From the NCBI GenBank assembly GCA_016713925.1, contig JADJOH010000008.1:310001-374000 (forward strand): a stretch of 64,000 nucleotides of DNA. The letters are read 5' to 3'. The notes below the pieces were generated by a model, which was given only the letters and a program-made list of their open reading frames with translations, searched no databases and was not told the origin of the DNA. Positions 18,857-28,891 of this stretch are shown piece by piece; position 1 is the stretch's first letter, and each line of letters opens with the position of its first letter. Made by a program: the position numbers and the translations under genes. This DNA is from Bacteroidota bacterium. Lineage in GTDB: Bacteria > Bacteroidota > Bacteroidia > AKYH767-A > OLB10.

Positions 18857-19495
18857 GAACCCTGAAAGGGTTCAACCTTTGTAACTCCGGGTGCAACCCG
18901 GAGTTACAAAGCACAAGCAACCCCAACCCCAACGGGGTTGAATATGGAAGTCATAACCCGCAAAGGAATTTCCTTCATTAAGAGTATTTCATCTCTAAGT
19001 AGTTGTTCGCTGATACAATCGATTTTTTCGCTAAAAAAGAGTCGTTTCAAATCGGAACCCTGAAAGGATTCAACCTTTGTAACTCCGGGAGGAACGTTCT
19101 CTTGTCATTTTTCATTTCATCTTTGATACAATGAATCTGACGAGATCACTGGGAGGAACGTTCGCTTGAGAGTTGCTTCACTGAAATGATTAATCGCATG
19201 GCGAAAAAGTAGTATATTCACGATCGGAACCCTGAAAGGGTTCAACCTTTGTAACTCCGGGAGGAACGTTCGCTTGTCATTTTTCATTTCATCTTTGATA
19301 CAATGAATCTGACGAGATCACTGGGAGGAACGTTCGCTTGAGAGTTGCTTCACTGAAATGATTAATCGCTTGGCGAATAAGTAGTATATTCACGATCGGA
19401 ACCCTGAAAGGGTTCAACCTTTGTAACTCCGGGTGCAACCCGGAGTTACAAAGCACGAGCAACCCCAACCCCAACGGGGTTGAATATGGAGGTAA
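18857..19495. repeat. Intergenic island of nested hairpin repeats with 172-bp tandem units
   Basis: Units starting GGAACCCTGAAAGGGTTCAA occur at about 18856, 19054, 19226 and 19398; the last three are exactly 172 bp apart. The first and last contain a 16-bp perfect inverted repeat with a 3-bp loop (18877-18892 with 18896-18911 in the first) followed by CAACCCCAACGGGGTTG. The two middle units replace that stem with GGGAGGAACGTTC sequences and a degenerate CTTGTCA...TGACGAG palindrome (19101-19144, 19273-19316). No coding frame is credible. The stretch from 18614 to 18856 contains related fragments (GGAGGAACGCTACG) but no gene. Confidence 0.75.
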
Positions 19496-19615
19496 TTACC
19501 CGAAGCAAAAGTTAGACAGTTAAATAGAATATTATCCGGATGATAAGAAATTGTATGCAGCAATAAAAATCCTATCCACACATCCCCGCCACCGTTAGCC
19601 TCATCTCCACTTTCA

Positions 19616-19795
19616 TCAAGAGCGGTGCAGTTTCACAAAACGATAAATACTTCTAACAATAATAAAAAGAATTACCGCCGTCAAAAAGTACTGCATCTTC
19701 AACGTAGGTAGCGGTTGTAACCAGATTTTTATACCCGCAACAAGCGCAACTCCTGCCAATAATAAATGATAGTATTTATTCGAAAGAAAATTCAT
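19616..19795 (-). CDS. 59-aa two-helix membrane protein downstream of the BtuB-like receptor
   Basis: The short frame starts at ATG 19795 and ends at TGA 19616. The protein begins MNFLSNKYYHLLLAGVALVA and has two hydrophobic segments (about 10-24 and 38-50) joined by a short polar turn (IWLQPLPTLKMQ), ending in basic residues (RSIYRFVKLHRS), which fits a small inner-membrane hairpin. It begins 9 bp after the receptor stop on the same strand, so it should be co-transcribed and controlled by the same cobalamin riboswitch. No family is recognised. A role in cobalamin uptake is inferred from position only. Confidence 0.6.
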   Translation of the reverse strand: MNFLSNKYYHLLLAGVALVAGIKIWLQPLPTLKMQYFLTAVILFIIVRSIYRFVKLHRS

Positions 19796-19804
19796 TTTTC
19801 AGAT

Positions 19805-21685
19805 TTATTTTCCAAAAGTAAATAATAATCCACCATGAAAAGATCTTCCCGGCATCGCTCTCCAGGCAATGACCTGATAATTTTCTTCGTAAAGATTTTT
19901 TATTCCTCCCGTTAATGTCAAACTCCCTTTTCCTAAAGTACCCGTCCATGCCAGAATGAGTTCTGCACAATCGAACGGGTCCAGGTAATGTGCATGGTCA
20001 ATGGTCGTATAACGGTAGCCGGTATAATTATGATAATAGCGTATGGAGAAAGTATGAAAAGTAATTTCTGCTTCAGATTTGTACATCAACCGCGGGGTGT
20101 AAATCATTTGTTTCCCGATTCCTGAATCGAAGGAAGGATCTGTCTTTGTGATTTTGGATGACACAACCGGAGTCGTCAGTCTTGCCCGGAATTTCCATTT
20201 TCCCGTGGTGTAGGCAAGATCAACTTCTCCCTCAAAACCTTTGCTTTCCATTTCATGGATGTTCTCAGCTGCATAAATTCCGTTTAACCCCGGGAGCCAT
20301 ACGATTGCTTTTTCAAGCTCTGAGAAAAATACGTTCGCCTGCATCTTCATGCTAAACTTTTCTTTTTTCAATAGCCATTGGATTCCTGTAGACGACGAAA
20401 ATCCTTGTTCCGGTTCAAGATTTTTATTTCCTCCGGCTATCCAATAGCGATCGTTTAGGGTTGGTACACGAAAGACACGTGCTACATCTGCTTTCCACGA
20501 CAATGTGGGTACGAAGTTGTACCGTAAATTCACCGCCGGCAGAAAGGGAATCATCTCCTCATCAAATAAACCTTGTCGTATGGAAGCATTGATATACCAT
20601 TTATGATTTTCAAATACTCCCTTCAGCCCAAGCGACCATTGTTCCTGCTGTTGCTGAGTAGCATAACCTTCGCAATTGGCTAAAGCATGTATAGTAGCGA
20701 ATTGAGATATAAGTTTGAAGTTTTTAGAGAAATGATGGCCGAGCTCCGCGGTAGCCTGAACAGTAGTAGCGGTGCTGAGTTCATCAAGTCTGGCTTCCGG
20801 ATCAGTGTATTTTATTTCCTCACGATTTATGCCCCCGTTTATGTTCCAAAACCATTTATCGTGACTTACTGCCCATTCAGCCACTGCACGAAGCGATTTA
20901 TCCTGCTGCTCTTGTAAACTCAGCTGTGCCAGCATATGTGGAGGAATTTCCCTTTCATTTTCAAGGTACCAAAGGTGCAGGTCAAGGTGATTGTCCTTCC
21001 TGCCGAAACGGATGTCTTCTGTAATACCTAATTGCCGAAAGCGGGCATGTGACTGTATTTTCGATTGTCCTTCAGGAGTTGTAAAGGAAAAATTGTTTTC
21101 TGCTCGTTGTGTATAAATTTTTGTTTTCGTTACCAGTTGACCGTTAGCGACCACTATCCCGGCGCCATATTGTTGCTGTCCAAAGCTTCCATAGCCCGTC
21201 ATCACTTCTCCTGAAACACCCTTGGTAAACTCCGTTCCTGAATTCATATAAATAGCACCACCTACAGCACCTCCTCCGGCCAAGGGACCATTCCCCCCGC
21301 ATTGAATGGAAACTTCATCGAGCAGGAATACCGGCAATAAAGAAAAATCATATATACCGTTCATGGGTGAATTTAGCGAAAGTCCGTTCCATAGTACTGC
21401 TGTATGCGCCGCTCCGGTGCCACGAAGAGAGAGCGTAGACAGGCTTCCCGGACCATACGACTTCATGAACAGCATCGACTCACGCCCAAGCCTATCCGCA
21501 AGTGTATATCCGGTTAGTTTGGAAATTTTAGAAGTATCGAGCGCATGTACCTGCATGCCGGGATCTGTGAAATGAAAACGCTCCGCACGGATATCCACCG
21601 GTTTCATCCAGATGATAGTATCCCTTTGCGCATGAGCAAGCGAAACAAAGAAAATATTGAAGAGAAGGATGACGAATCGTGACAT
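19805..21685 (-). CDS. btuB: TonB-dependent outer-membrane receptor, BtuB-like
   Basis: The 626-residue protein has a signal peptide (MSRFVILLFNIFFVSLAHAQ), a plug domain (about 25-150; LSLRGTGAAHTAVLWNGLSLNSP and GGGAVGGAIYM are typical) and a 22-strand-type barrel ending in an aromatic C-terminus (GGLLFTFGK). I chose ATG 21685 because it directly precedes the signal peptide; the longer frame from 21838 would translate the riboswitch. The receptor imports a substrate across the outer membrane using TonB energy. The cobalamin riboswitch upstream makes a corrinoid the expected substrate. The B12-related meaB gene diverges on the other side of the promoter region. Confidence 0.85.
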   Translation of the reverse strand: MSRFVILLFNIFFVSLAHAQRDTIIWMKPVDIRAERFHFTDPGMQVHALDTSKISKLTGYTLADRLGRESMLFMKSYGPGSLSTLSLRGTGAAHTAVLWNGLSLNSPMNGIYDFSLLPVFLLDEVSIQCGGNGPLAGGGAVGGAIYMNSGTEFTKGVSGEVMTGYGSFGQQQYGAGIVVANGQLVTKTKIYTQRAENNFSFTTPEGQSKIQSHARFRQLGITEDIRFGRKDNHLDLHLWYLENEREIPPHMLAQLSLQEQQDKSLRAVAEWAVSHDKWFWNINGGINREEIKYTDPEARLDELSTATTVQATAELGHHFSKNFKLISQFATIHALANCEGYATQQQQEQWSLGLKGVFENHKWYINASIRQGLFDEEMIPFLPAVNLRYNFVPTLSWKADVARVFRVPTLNDRYWIAGGNKNLEPEQGFSSSTGIQWLLKKEKFSMKMQANVFFSELEKAIVWLPGLNGIYAAENIHEMESKGFEGEVDLAYTTGKWKFRARLTTPVVSSKITKTDPSFDSGIGKQMIYTPRLMYKSEAEITFHTFSIRYYHNYTGYRYTTIDHAHYLDPFDCAELILAWTGTLGKGSLTLTGGIKNLYEENYQVIAWRAMPGRSFHGGLLFTFGK

Positions 21686-21784
21686 GTTGTTGAAGCAGGT
21701 GGAAGAAAATAACAACAAGCCGGCGGAAATAGATCGCGCTGACATGTTCTCTTTCTTTTCACCGAAGACATTGAACTTATTTTC

Positions 21785-21965
21785 ACCGGGCAGGTCTTCT
21801 GACTCACGATTGCCGCGACCCCTTCCCATCCTTTGCATTCGGACAGTGGTTAGTATCGCTCAACGGAATTTCCGTTATCGTTTACAGCAGCGGGAACTGT
21901 TGCCGGATTGCACGGCATTCCCTTTTCATCCTTCCGAAGAAGAAACCTGATGAGGGTGCAAAAGT
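21785..21965 (-). promoter_or_regulatory. Cobalamin (B12) riboswitch
   Basis: Read on the minus strand, the leader contains the conserved order of the cobalamin aptamer: AAAAGGGAATGCCGTGCAA, TCCGGCAACAGTTCCCGC, the B12-box-like AACCACTGTCCG (21851-21840) and the closing GTGAGTCAGAAGACCTGCC (ending near 21788). It lies about 100 nt ahead of the receptor start, whose intervening leader can hold the expression platform. Binding of adenosyl- or other cobalamin would turn the receptor and the 59-aa gene off. Boundaries are estimated from motif positions. Confidence 0.9.
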
Positions 21966-22128
21966 AAGCAAATCAGCATTAGGTGATGGGAGTAGAGGCC
22001 ATTTTATTGGTGCTCCGACTTCTATTCTAGAACTTGTAAATCAACTGTTTATTGAAAATCTTTCTCGTGATCTGTTATTCCGGTGGTAAATCTTTACTAA
22101 AAGCTTCTTTCTTCCGAAACAGGCCGTA

Positions 22129-23082
22129 TTGAACATTCCTGACTATTTTCGCCGGGTGGAAATAGCGCAACTTCTTTCAGGAATTCAACAAGGTGATCGG
22201 CGGCTGATTGCCAAAGCGATCACCCTCGTGGAGAACGATCAGCCCGGTTATGAGGAATTGCTCAGCCGATTGACCTATGAAAGAAAGACACCGGTCATTG
22301 GCATTACAGGTCCTCCCGGTGCCGGAAAGAGTACATTGATCAACGCTTTGATTCATGAGTTGACACGGAAAACTAACGGTGAAGGATTACCGAATCAGGT
22401 CGCTGTGATAGCAGTTGATCCCAGTTCGCCTTTTACACATGGTTCATTGTTGGGAGACCGGTTGCGGATGCAGGAACATTTTAATAACCCTCATGTTTTT
22501 ATCCGTTCATTGGCAACAAGAGGTGCGCTGGGTGGACTTTCTGCAAAGACAATTGAAATTTGTGATGTGTTGCGAAGTGCGCCCTTTGATTATATTTTTA
22601 TTGAGACCGTAGGAATGGGACAGAGTGAGGTGGAAATCATCTCCCTGGCGGATACGGTAGTGGTTACCCTGGTTCCTGAAGCGGGAGATGAAATCCAGGC
22701 ACTCAAGTCCGGCATCATGGAAGTCGGAGATATTTTTGTGGTGAATAAATCTGATCGTGATGGCGCAGATAAATTCGCCGCAGGATTGATTAAGACCTTG
22801 CATGAACGCCCGGCTTCGGAAGGTTGGAGTATTCCCGTTGTGAAAACAACAGCGAGTCGAAACGAAGGTGTTGAAGAATTATTGACAGCCATTCACCAAC
22901 ACCATCAACATCCTTTGCCCGGAAAAAGGCTGCAGCTGACAGCACAACGCGCTTACCGGCTTCTTCAACAGCAAAGGATGAAGGGAATTACCGTTCGTCA
23001 GTTGGAAGATAGGTTGAAAGCCCAATTGGCAATGCCGGAATTTAATTTGTACCGGTTCATAAAAGATTTCCAGGAGAAGTGA
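22129..23082 (+). CDS. meaB: Methylmalonyl-CoA mutase-associated GTPase MeaB
   Basis: The 317-residue G3E P-loop GTPase chaperones adenosylcobalamin loading and protection of methylmalonyl-CoA mutase. It shows the P-loop GPPGAGKS at 61-68, VIAVDPSSPFTHGSLLGDR, the RSLATRGALGG segment, ETVGMGQSEVEI (switch II region) and NKSD for guanine. Length matches the family. The frame opens at TTG 22129, since no ATG occurs until well past the conserved N-terminal helices; a non-ATG start is thus inferred. The mutase subunits are not in the window. It lies divergent from the riboswitch-controlled B12 receptor. Confidence 0.9.
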   Translation: MNIPDYFRRVEIAQLLSGIQQGDRRLIAKAITLVENDQPGYEELLSRLTYERKTPVIGITGPPGAGKSTLINALIHELTRKTNGEGLPNQVAVIAVDPSSPFTHGSLLGDRLRMQEHFNNPHVFIRSLATRGALGGLSAKTIEICDVLRSAPFDYIFIETVGMGQSEVEIISLADTVVVTLVPEAGDEIQALKSGIMEVGDIFVVNKSDRDGADKFAAGLIKTLHERPASEGWSIPVVKTTASRNEGVEELLTAIHQHHQHPLPGKRLQLTAQRAYRLLQQQRMKGITVRQLEDRLKAQLAMPEFNLYRFIKDFQEK

Positions 23083-23172
23083 TGTTGGCAGAGATACACC
23101 TGTATGTTTTTTCACTGCAACGGTTCGCGCCATAGTTATTTTTAAAGTGTAATTTCGGAGGCCATACATCCA

Positions 23173-25581
23173 ATGATGAATACGGATCAGAAAATATTTC
23201 ATAAACTAATAGTGGTGTTGCTATTCGTAGTAACAATGCCTGCTCTTACGATAGCACAATCATTAGTACTTACCGACTGGTCTTTTCGCCGGTTATCAAG
23301 CGATAAATGGTTGCCGGCTCGGGTTCCGGGTAGTGTGCATACCGATTTATTGCAGAATGGAATAATTACCGACCCCTTCAAAAATGATCATGAGAAAAAA
23401 GTGCAGTGGGTAGGAGAAAGTGATTGGACCTATCAATGCAAATTTAGTTGTCCCGATTCCATGTTGAACAAACCGCAACTGGAATTGATCTTTGAAGGTC
23501 TCGATACATATGCAGAAGTACTACTGAATGATGCGCTTATTTTACAAGCCGATAATATGTTTCGCTCCTGGAAAGTGGATGTAAAGAAGCTGATTCAAAA
23601 AGAAAATGTATTGCTGGTTCGGTTCAGCGCGCCGGAAACAGTGGCATCTGCAGCAGTTCAGAAATTGTCCTACACCTTGCCGGAGGGTTTTCGCTCCTTT
23701 ACAAGAAAAGCACAGTATCATTATGGCTGGGACTGGGGTCCGAAAATCCTCTCTTGCGGAATCTGGAAACCGGTGAAGTTAACAGCCAGCGAGCCTTGTA
23801 CAATTCTTTCTTTTCGTGTGGTTCAGGATCATCGCATAGACAAGCCAACCGGAGCTATTGCGTATGTAAAAATCAGATCAGAGAAACAGAGGAAGACGAA
23901 TGTCACAGTGAAATCGGCTGGATTTCCAACTCAAATTATTCAGGAGGTGAATCTGCGTCCGGGAATTCAAACCATTCAGATTCCTTTTCTGTTTCCGGAT
24001 CCAAAGTTATGGCAACCTAACGGTAAAGGAGAACCGAATCTCTATGAGTTCAGTTGTATCCTTGACGAAGATCGAAGTCGATCTTTAAAATGTTCAACAG
24101 GCTTTCGAAAAGTGGAGTTGGTCAGAGAGAAAGATGCACAGGGAATGAGTTTCGGATTTCGGGTGAATGGCAATGAACTCTTTGCGAAAGGTGCGAATGT
24201 CATTCCACCGGATCTGTTTTTATCCCGTGTGACTGACAACGAGTACGAGCAACTGGTGTTGAAGGCGAAAGTTGCAGGAATGAATTTGCTTCGGGTTTGG
24301 GGTGGAGGCGCTTACTTGCCTGATGTATTTTACGATTATTGCGATAAGCATGGCATTATGGTCTGGCAGGATTTTATGTTTGCCTGCAGTATGGTTCCGG
24401 GGGATAGCGCTTTCTTGGAGAATGTACGACAGGAAGCGATAGAGCAGGTAGAACGATTATCTCATCACCCTTGTCTTGTACTCTGGTGCGGAAACAATGA
24501 AAGTGATGAGGGGTGGCATAACTGGGGATGGCAGAAACAATTTAATTATTCTGTTGCCGATTCAATGAAGATTTGGAAGGATTATCAGCGCATCTTTCAT
24601 TCGGTAATACCAGCTGTTATAGATTCACTGGATCCATCCCGCCCGTATTGGCCCTCTTCTCCTTCCATCGGGTGGGGACGTAAAGAGAGTATGACACAAG
24701 GCGACAGTCATTACTGGGGAGTATGGTGGGGAATGGAAGATTTTGAAGTGTACAAAAAGAAAACGGGACGATTTATGAGTGAGTATGGCTTTCAGTCTTT
24801 ACCGGATGTGTCGCTTTGGAAGAATGTAGTGGATACCATTTCGCTTTCGTCATCGGGCTCGCAGTTGCAACAAGCCTATGGAATGAAGATGGCCATGGAT
24901 GCACATCGGCGGAATTTCCCATATTGCCGGGGAACCCTCTTCTGGCAGTTCAATGATTGCTGGCCCGTGATTTCCTGGAGCGCCCTCGACAGCAAAGAGC
25001 GGGAAAAGCTCTTTTACTTCGAAGCGAAATGTAGTTTTGATTCACTGTTTATCTCCACTGTTGAAACGGAAAAGGGCCTGTCTACAACCGTGCATGTGGA
25101 TGGGGTGGCCGATAAGTCGATCACCCTCCGGTTATATTATATTCGTACAGACAAAAATGCAGAGCCGGTGCTGATAGCGGAAAATTCTTTCAAGTTATCT
25201 CCGGATAGTATTATTCATGACGCCCTCGTTTTTCCAAATCTTGCCATGAGAAATCTGGATACTGCCAATGTGGTTTTTGTCACCGAAGCGGAAGATAATT
25301 TTACATTCAGAATTCTCAAAAGAGAATATTATTTTCGCTGCCGTCCTAAAAATCTCCTCTTGCAACCTGCGCAAATCCAAATGCTACAGCGCGATAGTAC
25401 TACAATAACGCTTACTGCTGATGTATTTACTTATGGCGTGTATCTATACGATGATACCGGTGAATGCTCTTTCAATGATAACGGCTTCCATCTGATGCCC
25501 GGTGAAAAAAAGACAATTAAGTATACAGGTGATTTTTCGAAGATTAAAAGTAGTTCGTTTAATATTATTAAGAACCGGTAG
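23173..25581 (+). CDS. Beta-mannosidase, glycoside hydrolase family 2
   Basis: The 802-residue exported protein (signal peptide about 1-28) has the GH2 layout: sugar-binding jelly roll (30-200), Ig-like domain (about 205-310), TIM barrel (about 315-620) and a C-terminal beta domain. The acid/base Glu is in WCGNNESDEGW (E443) and the nucleophile Glu in RFMSEYGFQS (E537). RKAQYHYGWDWGP is typical of beta-mannosidases rather than beta-galactosidases. It would cut the Man-beta-1,4-GlcNAc link of the N-glycan core. It is followed by GH92, glycosylasparaginase and CutC on the same strand. Confidence 0.88.
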   Translation: MMNTDQKIFHKLIVVLLFVVTMPALTIAQSLVLTDWSFRRLSSDKWLPARVPGSVHTDLLQNGIITDPFKNDHEKKVQWVGESDWTYQCKFSCPDSMLNKPQLELIFEGLDTYAEVLLNDALILQADNMFRSWKVDVKKLIQKENVLLVRFSAPETVASAAVQKLSYTLPEGFRSFTRKAQYHYGWDWGPKILSCGIWKPVKLTASEPCTILSFRVVQDHRIDKPTGAIAYVKIRSEKQRKTNVTVKSAGFPTQIIQEVNLRPGIQTIQIPFLFPDPKLWQPNGKGEPNLYEFSCILDEDRSRSLKCSTGFRKVELVREKDAQGMSFGFRVNGNELFAKGANVIPPDLFLSRVTDNEYEQLVLKAKVAGMNLLRVWGGGAYLPDVFYDYCDKHGIMVWQDFMFACSMVPGDSAFLENVRQEAIEQVERLSHHPCLVLWCGNNESDEGWHNWGWQKQFNYSVADSMKIWKDYQRIFHSVIPAVIDSLDPSRPYWPSSPSIGWGRKESMTQGDSHYWGVWWGMEDFEVYKKKTGRFMSEYGFQSLPDVSLWKNVVDTISLSSSGSQLQQAYGMKMAMDAHRRNFPYCRGTLFWQFNDCWPVISWSALDSKEREKLFYFEAKCSFDSLFISTVETEKGLSTTVHVDGVADKSITLRLYYIRTDKNAEPVLIAENSFKLSPDSIIHDALVFPNLAMRNLDTANVVFVTEAEDNFTFRILKREYYFRCRPKNLLLQPAQIQMLQRDSTTITLTADVFTYGVYLYDDTGECSFNDNGFHLMPGEKKTIKYTGDFSKIKSSSFNIIKNR

Positions 25582-25674
25582 GTGATTTATAAATACTGAC
25601 AAGGATAATATTCTTAAAAACCGGAGTTGCGAACAGTTATTGATTCAACCTGTTCCTGTTATTTTAATACAAGT

Positions 25675-25720
25675 AAATCATAACAAATCTTAATAATCTT
25701 AATGAATCAGCGGCCCATCC
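25675..25720. repeat. Dispersed AATCATAAAAATC...CAGCGGCCCATC repeat, copy 1
   Basis: The stretch of AATC-type trimers followed by AATCAGCGGCCCATC just before the GH92 gene matches the sequence at 29901-29945 (AATCTGCGGCCCATC). Such AT-rich repeats ending in a TCTGCG/TCAGCG core are common between genes in Bacteroidota and resemble the AACGCTGATTAAACGGATT stretch near 34250. Function is unknown. Confidence 0.5.
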
Positions 25721-25755
25721 CTCGTTTTATTCTCCCCAATTATTATTTTTATACC

Positions 25756-28671
25756 ATGATTAAATATATAGTAATTATTTCGTGTTTATTTCAGACGATC
25801 GTTTCTGCTCAGGATCTCACCCGTTATGTAGACCCGATGACCGGCACAGGAGGAGTGGGGCATACCTATCCGGGCGCTACGGTTCCCTTTGGAATGGTGC
25901 AATTGAGTCCGGATACCCGTCGCGATGCCAGTTGGGAAGGATGTGGTGGATATTATCATTCCGACACGGTCATCTATGGCTTTACACATACCCATCTCAG
26001 TGGAACCGGTTGTTCGGATTACGGAGATATTTTACTGATGCCCGGCAACGGAACAGCTTCTTTCATCCCTGAACAGTATGGTTCAGCTTATAGTCATGAA
26101 AGTGAACGTGCTGAGCCCGGCTATTATGCCGTTTCTTTAACGGATGATCAGATAAAAGCGGAATTAACTACTACCATTAGAGCCGGGATGCATCGGTATA
26201 CTTTTAGTAAAAAAGAGGAGCGCTACCTGATGCTCGATCTGCGTCATCGGGATAAAACACATGGCGCCTCGCTGCGATTTGTAAGTGATACCCGTCTGGA
26301 AGGATACCGGCACAGTGAAGCCTGGGCCAAGGACCAATACATTTATTTCGCAATGGAGTTTTCACAACCTATTGCCAGGATTGTTATCGACGGATTAATC
26401 CCTGAAATGAAACCGGAATCGGCAATCGAACAGAATGAAATTGCAGCTGCAGTGTATATCGGTGGCGGTAATCGGGAAACGGCTATGCCCCTATTGGTAA
26501 AAGTGGGAATTTCCACGGTGGATGCGGCAGGAGCACGTCGAAATCTGGATGCTGAAATGTCGGACTGGGACTTCGAAAAAGTAAAGTTGAATGCAAAGAA
26601 TTCCTGGAACAAAGAGCTGTCAAAGATTCAGGTGTTTGGAAAGAAGGAGAAAGACCTGGTAAATTTTTATACCGCGCTTTATCATACGATGATTGTTCCA
26701 AATGTCATTTCGGATACGGATGGCCGTTACAGAGGACGTGATAATTTGATTCATAACGCGGAAGGCTATACTCAATATACGGTTTTCAGTTTATGGGATA
26801 CCTTCAGAGCTGCTCATCCCCTTTATACACTCATCGACAGGAAACGTACACTGGATTTTATCAAAACTTTTCTTGCACAGTATCAGCAGGGAGGACGATT
26901 GCCGGTGTGGGAGCTGGGCGCCAATGAAACCGATTGCATGATCGGCTATCATAGTGTTCCCGTGATCACTGATGCCCTGGTGAAAGGGGTGGGTGGATTT
27001 GATACTTCCCTCGCCTTTGAAGCCATGAAGAAGAGTGCCACCTGGAAACATTTGGGACTTCCTGCCTATATGGAGCGTGGATATATCGGAGTAGAAGATG
27101 AACACGAATCCGTTTCGAAAACGCTGGAGTATGCTTATGACGACTGGTGCATTTCGGAAGTGGCGCGTATGTTAGGCAAGAGCAGCGAGCAGAGCACCTA
27201 TCTGCGTCGGGCAGCCTCTTACAGAAATGTATATGATCCGCAAACAGGATTCATGCGCCCGCGTCGTAACGGTGACTTCATACCGAACTTTGATCCCCGC
27301 GAAGTGAACAATCATTATACCGAGGCGAATAGTTGGCAGTATTCCTTTTTTGTACCACAGGATATTCCGGGACTGGTGAAGTTAATGGGCGGTGATCAGC
27401 AGGCGGAGGCGAAGCTGGATGGTCTCTTCTCTGCCTCTACAAATACTACCGGAAGAACGCAGGCGGATATCACAGGTCTCATCGGACAATATGCACATGG
27501 CAATGAACCCAGTCATCATATGGCTTATTTATATGATTATATCGGCAAGCCGTGGAAAACACAGAAACTGGTCCGTCAGATTATGGATAGTCTCTACCAT
27601 AAAGGTCCGGAGGGTTTGCCGGGTAATGAAGACTGCGGACAGATGTCGGCATGGTTCGTATGGAGTGCATTGGGTTTTTATCCTGTCACTCCCGGAAGTC
27701 CTTATTATGCGCTGGGGAGTCCCCTCTTCGATTCGGCGATGGTGAATCTTGAGAATGGTAAAACGGTACGATTGATTGCTAAAAACAATTCACTCACGGC
27801 CGTGTATGTACGAAGTTTAAGTATCGATGGGGTGGTACAGGATGTAAATCTCATCACACATGATCAGCTCACGCAAGCGAAGGAAGTGGTGTTTGAGATG
27901 AGCGAAACGCCTGCGACGAATCGGGGTGCTGTACCTGAAGTCAGAGGGACAATGAGCTTATATTATTTTTACAGGACACCGGTGATTAAAGCAGAGAGCA
28001 GAGTATTTGATGATAGTCTTCTGGTGACTATTGAATCTCCCGACGGCGGTATGATTTTGTTCGGTCCGCATCAGGGATTGATGATGATGGGGGAATACTA
28101 CCGCGAGCCTTTTTACATTCATCAAACTTCCACTATTTATGCGCAGTGTGGTGATCAGAAAGGGAAGAGCGGAACAACGTCGGCAACATTTTACAAACGC
28201 CCCAATAACTGGAACGTGGTATTGCATACCAGTCCGGGAAAACAGTATTCAGCGGAAGGACCATTGTCAATGATTGATGGCATTCACGGCACCGACAACT
28301 GGAGGAAGGGAGATTGGCATGGTTATCAGGACGCGGATATGGATGCAGAAATTCAATTCGGAAAGGAAGAAAAGATTAGTTCGGTTACAGTCGGATTCCT
28401 GCAAGACAGTCGTTCCTGGATTCTCATGCCGAAGGAGATGATAGTGGAAATTTCATCTGACGGAAAAAAGTGGATCGCCGTGGGCCGAAAAGAAAATACG
28501 ATTCCTGATAATGATTTGAATGTACAGACACAGAAGCTCACGATTGAATTTAAACCGGCAAAGGCTAAATTTATCAGAGTCAAAGCCGTAAACTATGGCA
28601 CTTTACCGAAATGGCATCAGGGCGCAGGGTATGAGGCGTATATTTTTTGTGATGAGATAGAGGTGAAATAA
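25756..28671 (+). CDS. GH92 alpha-mannosidase with C-terminal discoidin-like domain
   Basis: The 971-residue exported protein starts at ATG 25756, right before a signal peptide ending TIVSAQ; the frame from 25702 adds an implausible leader. It carries the GH92 hallmarks RYVDPMTGTGGVGHTYPGAT near the mature N-terminus, THTHLSGTGCSDYGD, and GNEPSHHMAYLYDYIGKPW in the catalytic (alpha/alpha)6 domain. These calcium-dependent enzymes are exo-acting alpha-mannosidases, often on N-glycans. The last 130 residues (after NWRKGDWHGYQD) look like an F5/8 type C carbohydrate-binding fold. It works with the neighbouring beta-mannosidase and glycosylasparaginase. Confidence 0.9.
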   Translation: MIKYIVIISCLFQTIVSAQDLTRYVDPMTGTGGVGHTYPGATVPFGMVQLSPDTRRDASWEGCGGYYHSDTVIYGFTHTHLSGTGCSDYGDILLMPGNGTASFIPEQYGSAYSHESERAEPGYYAVSLTDDQIKAELTTTIRAGMHRYTFSKKEERYLMLDLRHRDKTHGASLRFVSDTRLEGYRHSEAWAKDQYIYFAMEFSQPIARIVIDGLIPEMKPESAIEQNEIAAAVYIGGGNRETAMPLLVKVGISTVDAAGARRNLDAEMSDWDFEKVKLNAKNSWNKELSKIQVFGKKEKDLVNFYTALYHTMIVPNVISDTDGRYRGRDNLIHNAEGYTQYTVFSLWDTFRAAHPLYTLIDRKRTLDFIKTFLAQYQQGGRLPVWELGANETDCMIGYHSVPVITDALVKGVGGFDTSLAFEAMKKSATWKHLGLPAYMERGYIGVEDEHESVSKTLEYAYDDWCISEVARMLGKSSEQSTYLRRAASYRNVYDPQTGFMRPRRNGDFIPNFDPREVNNHYTEANSWQYSFFVPQDIPGLVKLMGGDQQAEAKLDGLFSASTNTTGRTQADITGLIGQYAHGNEPSHHMAYLYDYIGKPWKTQKLVRQIMDSLYHKGPEGLPGNEDCGQMSAWFVWSALGFYPVTPGSPYYALGSPLFDSAMVNLENGKTVRLIAKNNSLTAVYVRSLSIDGVVQDVNLITHDQLTQAKEVVFEMSETPATNRGAVPEVRGTMSLYYFYRTPVIKAESRVFDDSLLVTIESPDGGMILFGPHQGLMMMGEYYREPFYIHQTSTIYAQCGDQKGKSGTTSATFYKRPNNWNVVLHTSPGKQYSAEGPLSMIDGIHGTDNWRKGDWHGYQDADMDAEIQFGKEEKISSVTVGFLQDSRSWILMPKEMIVEISSDGKKWIAVGRKENTIPDNDLNVQTQKLTIEFKPAKAKFIRVKAVNYGTLPKWHQGAGYEAYIFCDEIEVK

Positions 28672-28891
28672 TAATTAGATTTATGTAGGATTGTGAATCT
28701 TCTTCCATGAAGTTAAACAGTTGTACATAATCAAAGGTCATTAAAAGGAAAATCTTTTTTGCAAGCTAAAAAACTATTCGCTCTCACAAAATCCGGCCCC
28801 CGCAATTAGGTAGAAGAGCTTAACTTTAATTTTAAGAAATATCTATATATTTAGGCCATTCTTTTTTGTCCCGCTAAACGAACAACAAATA

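Noticed and set aside
21686..21838. N-terminal extension of the BtuB-like receptor
   Set aside because: It would translate the 3' part of the cobalamin riboswitch, and a good signal peptide starts at 21685.
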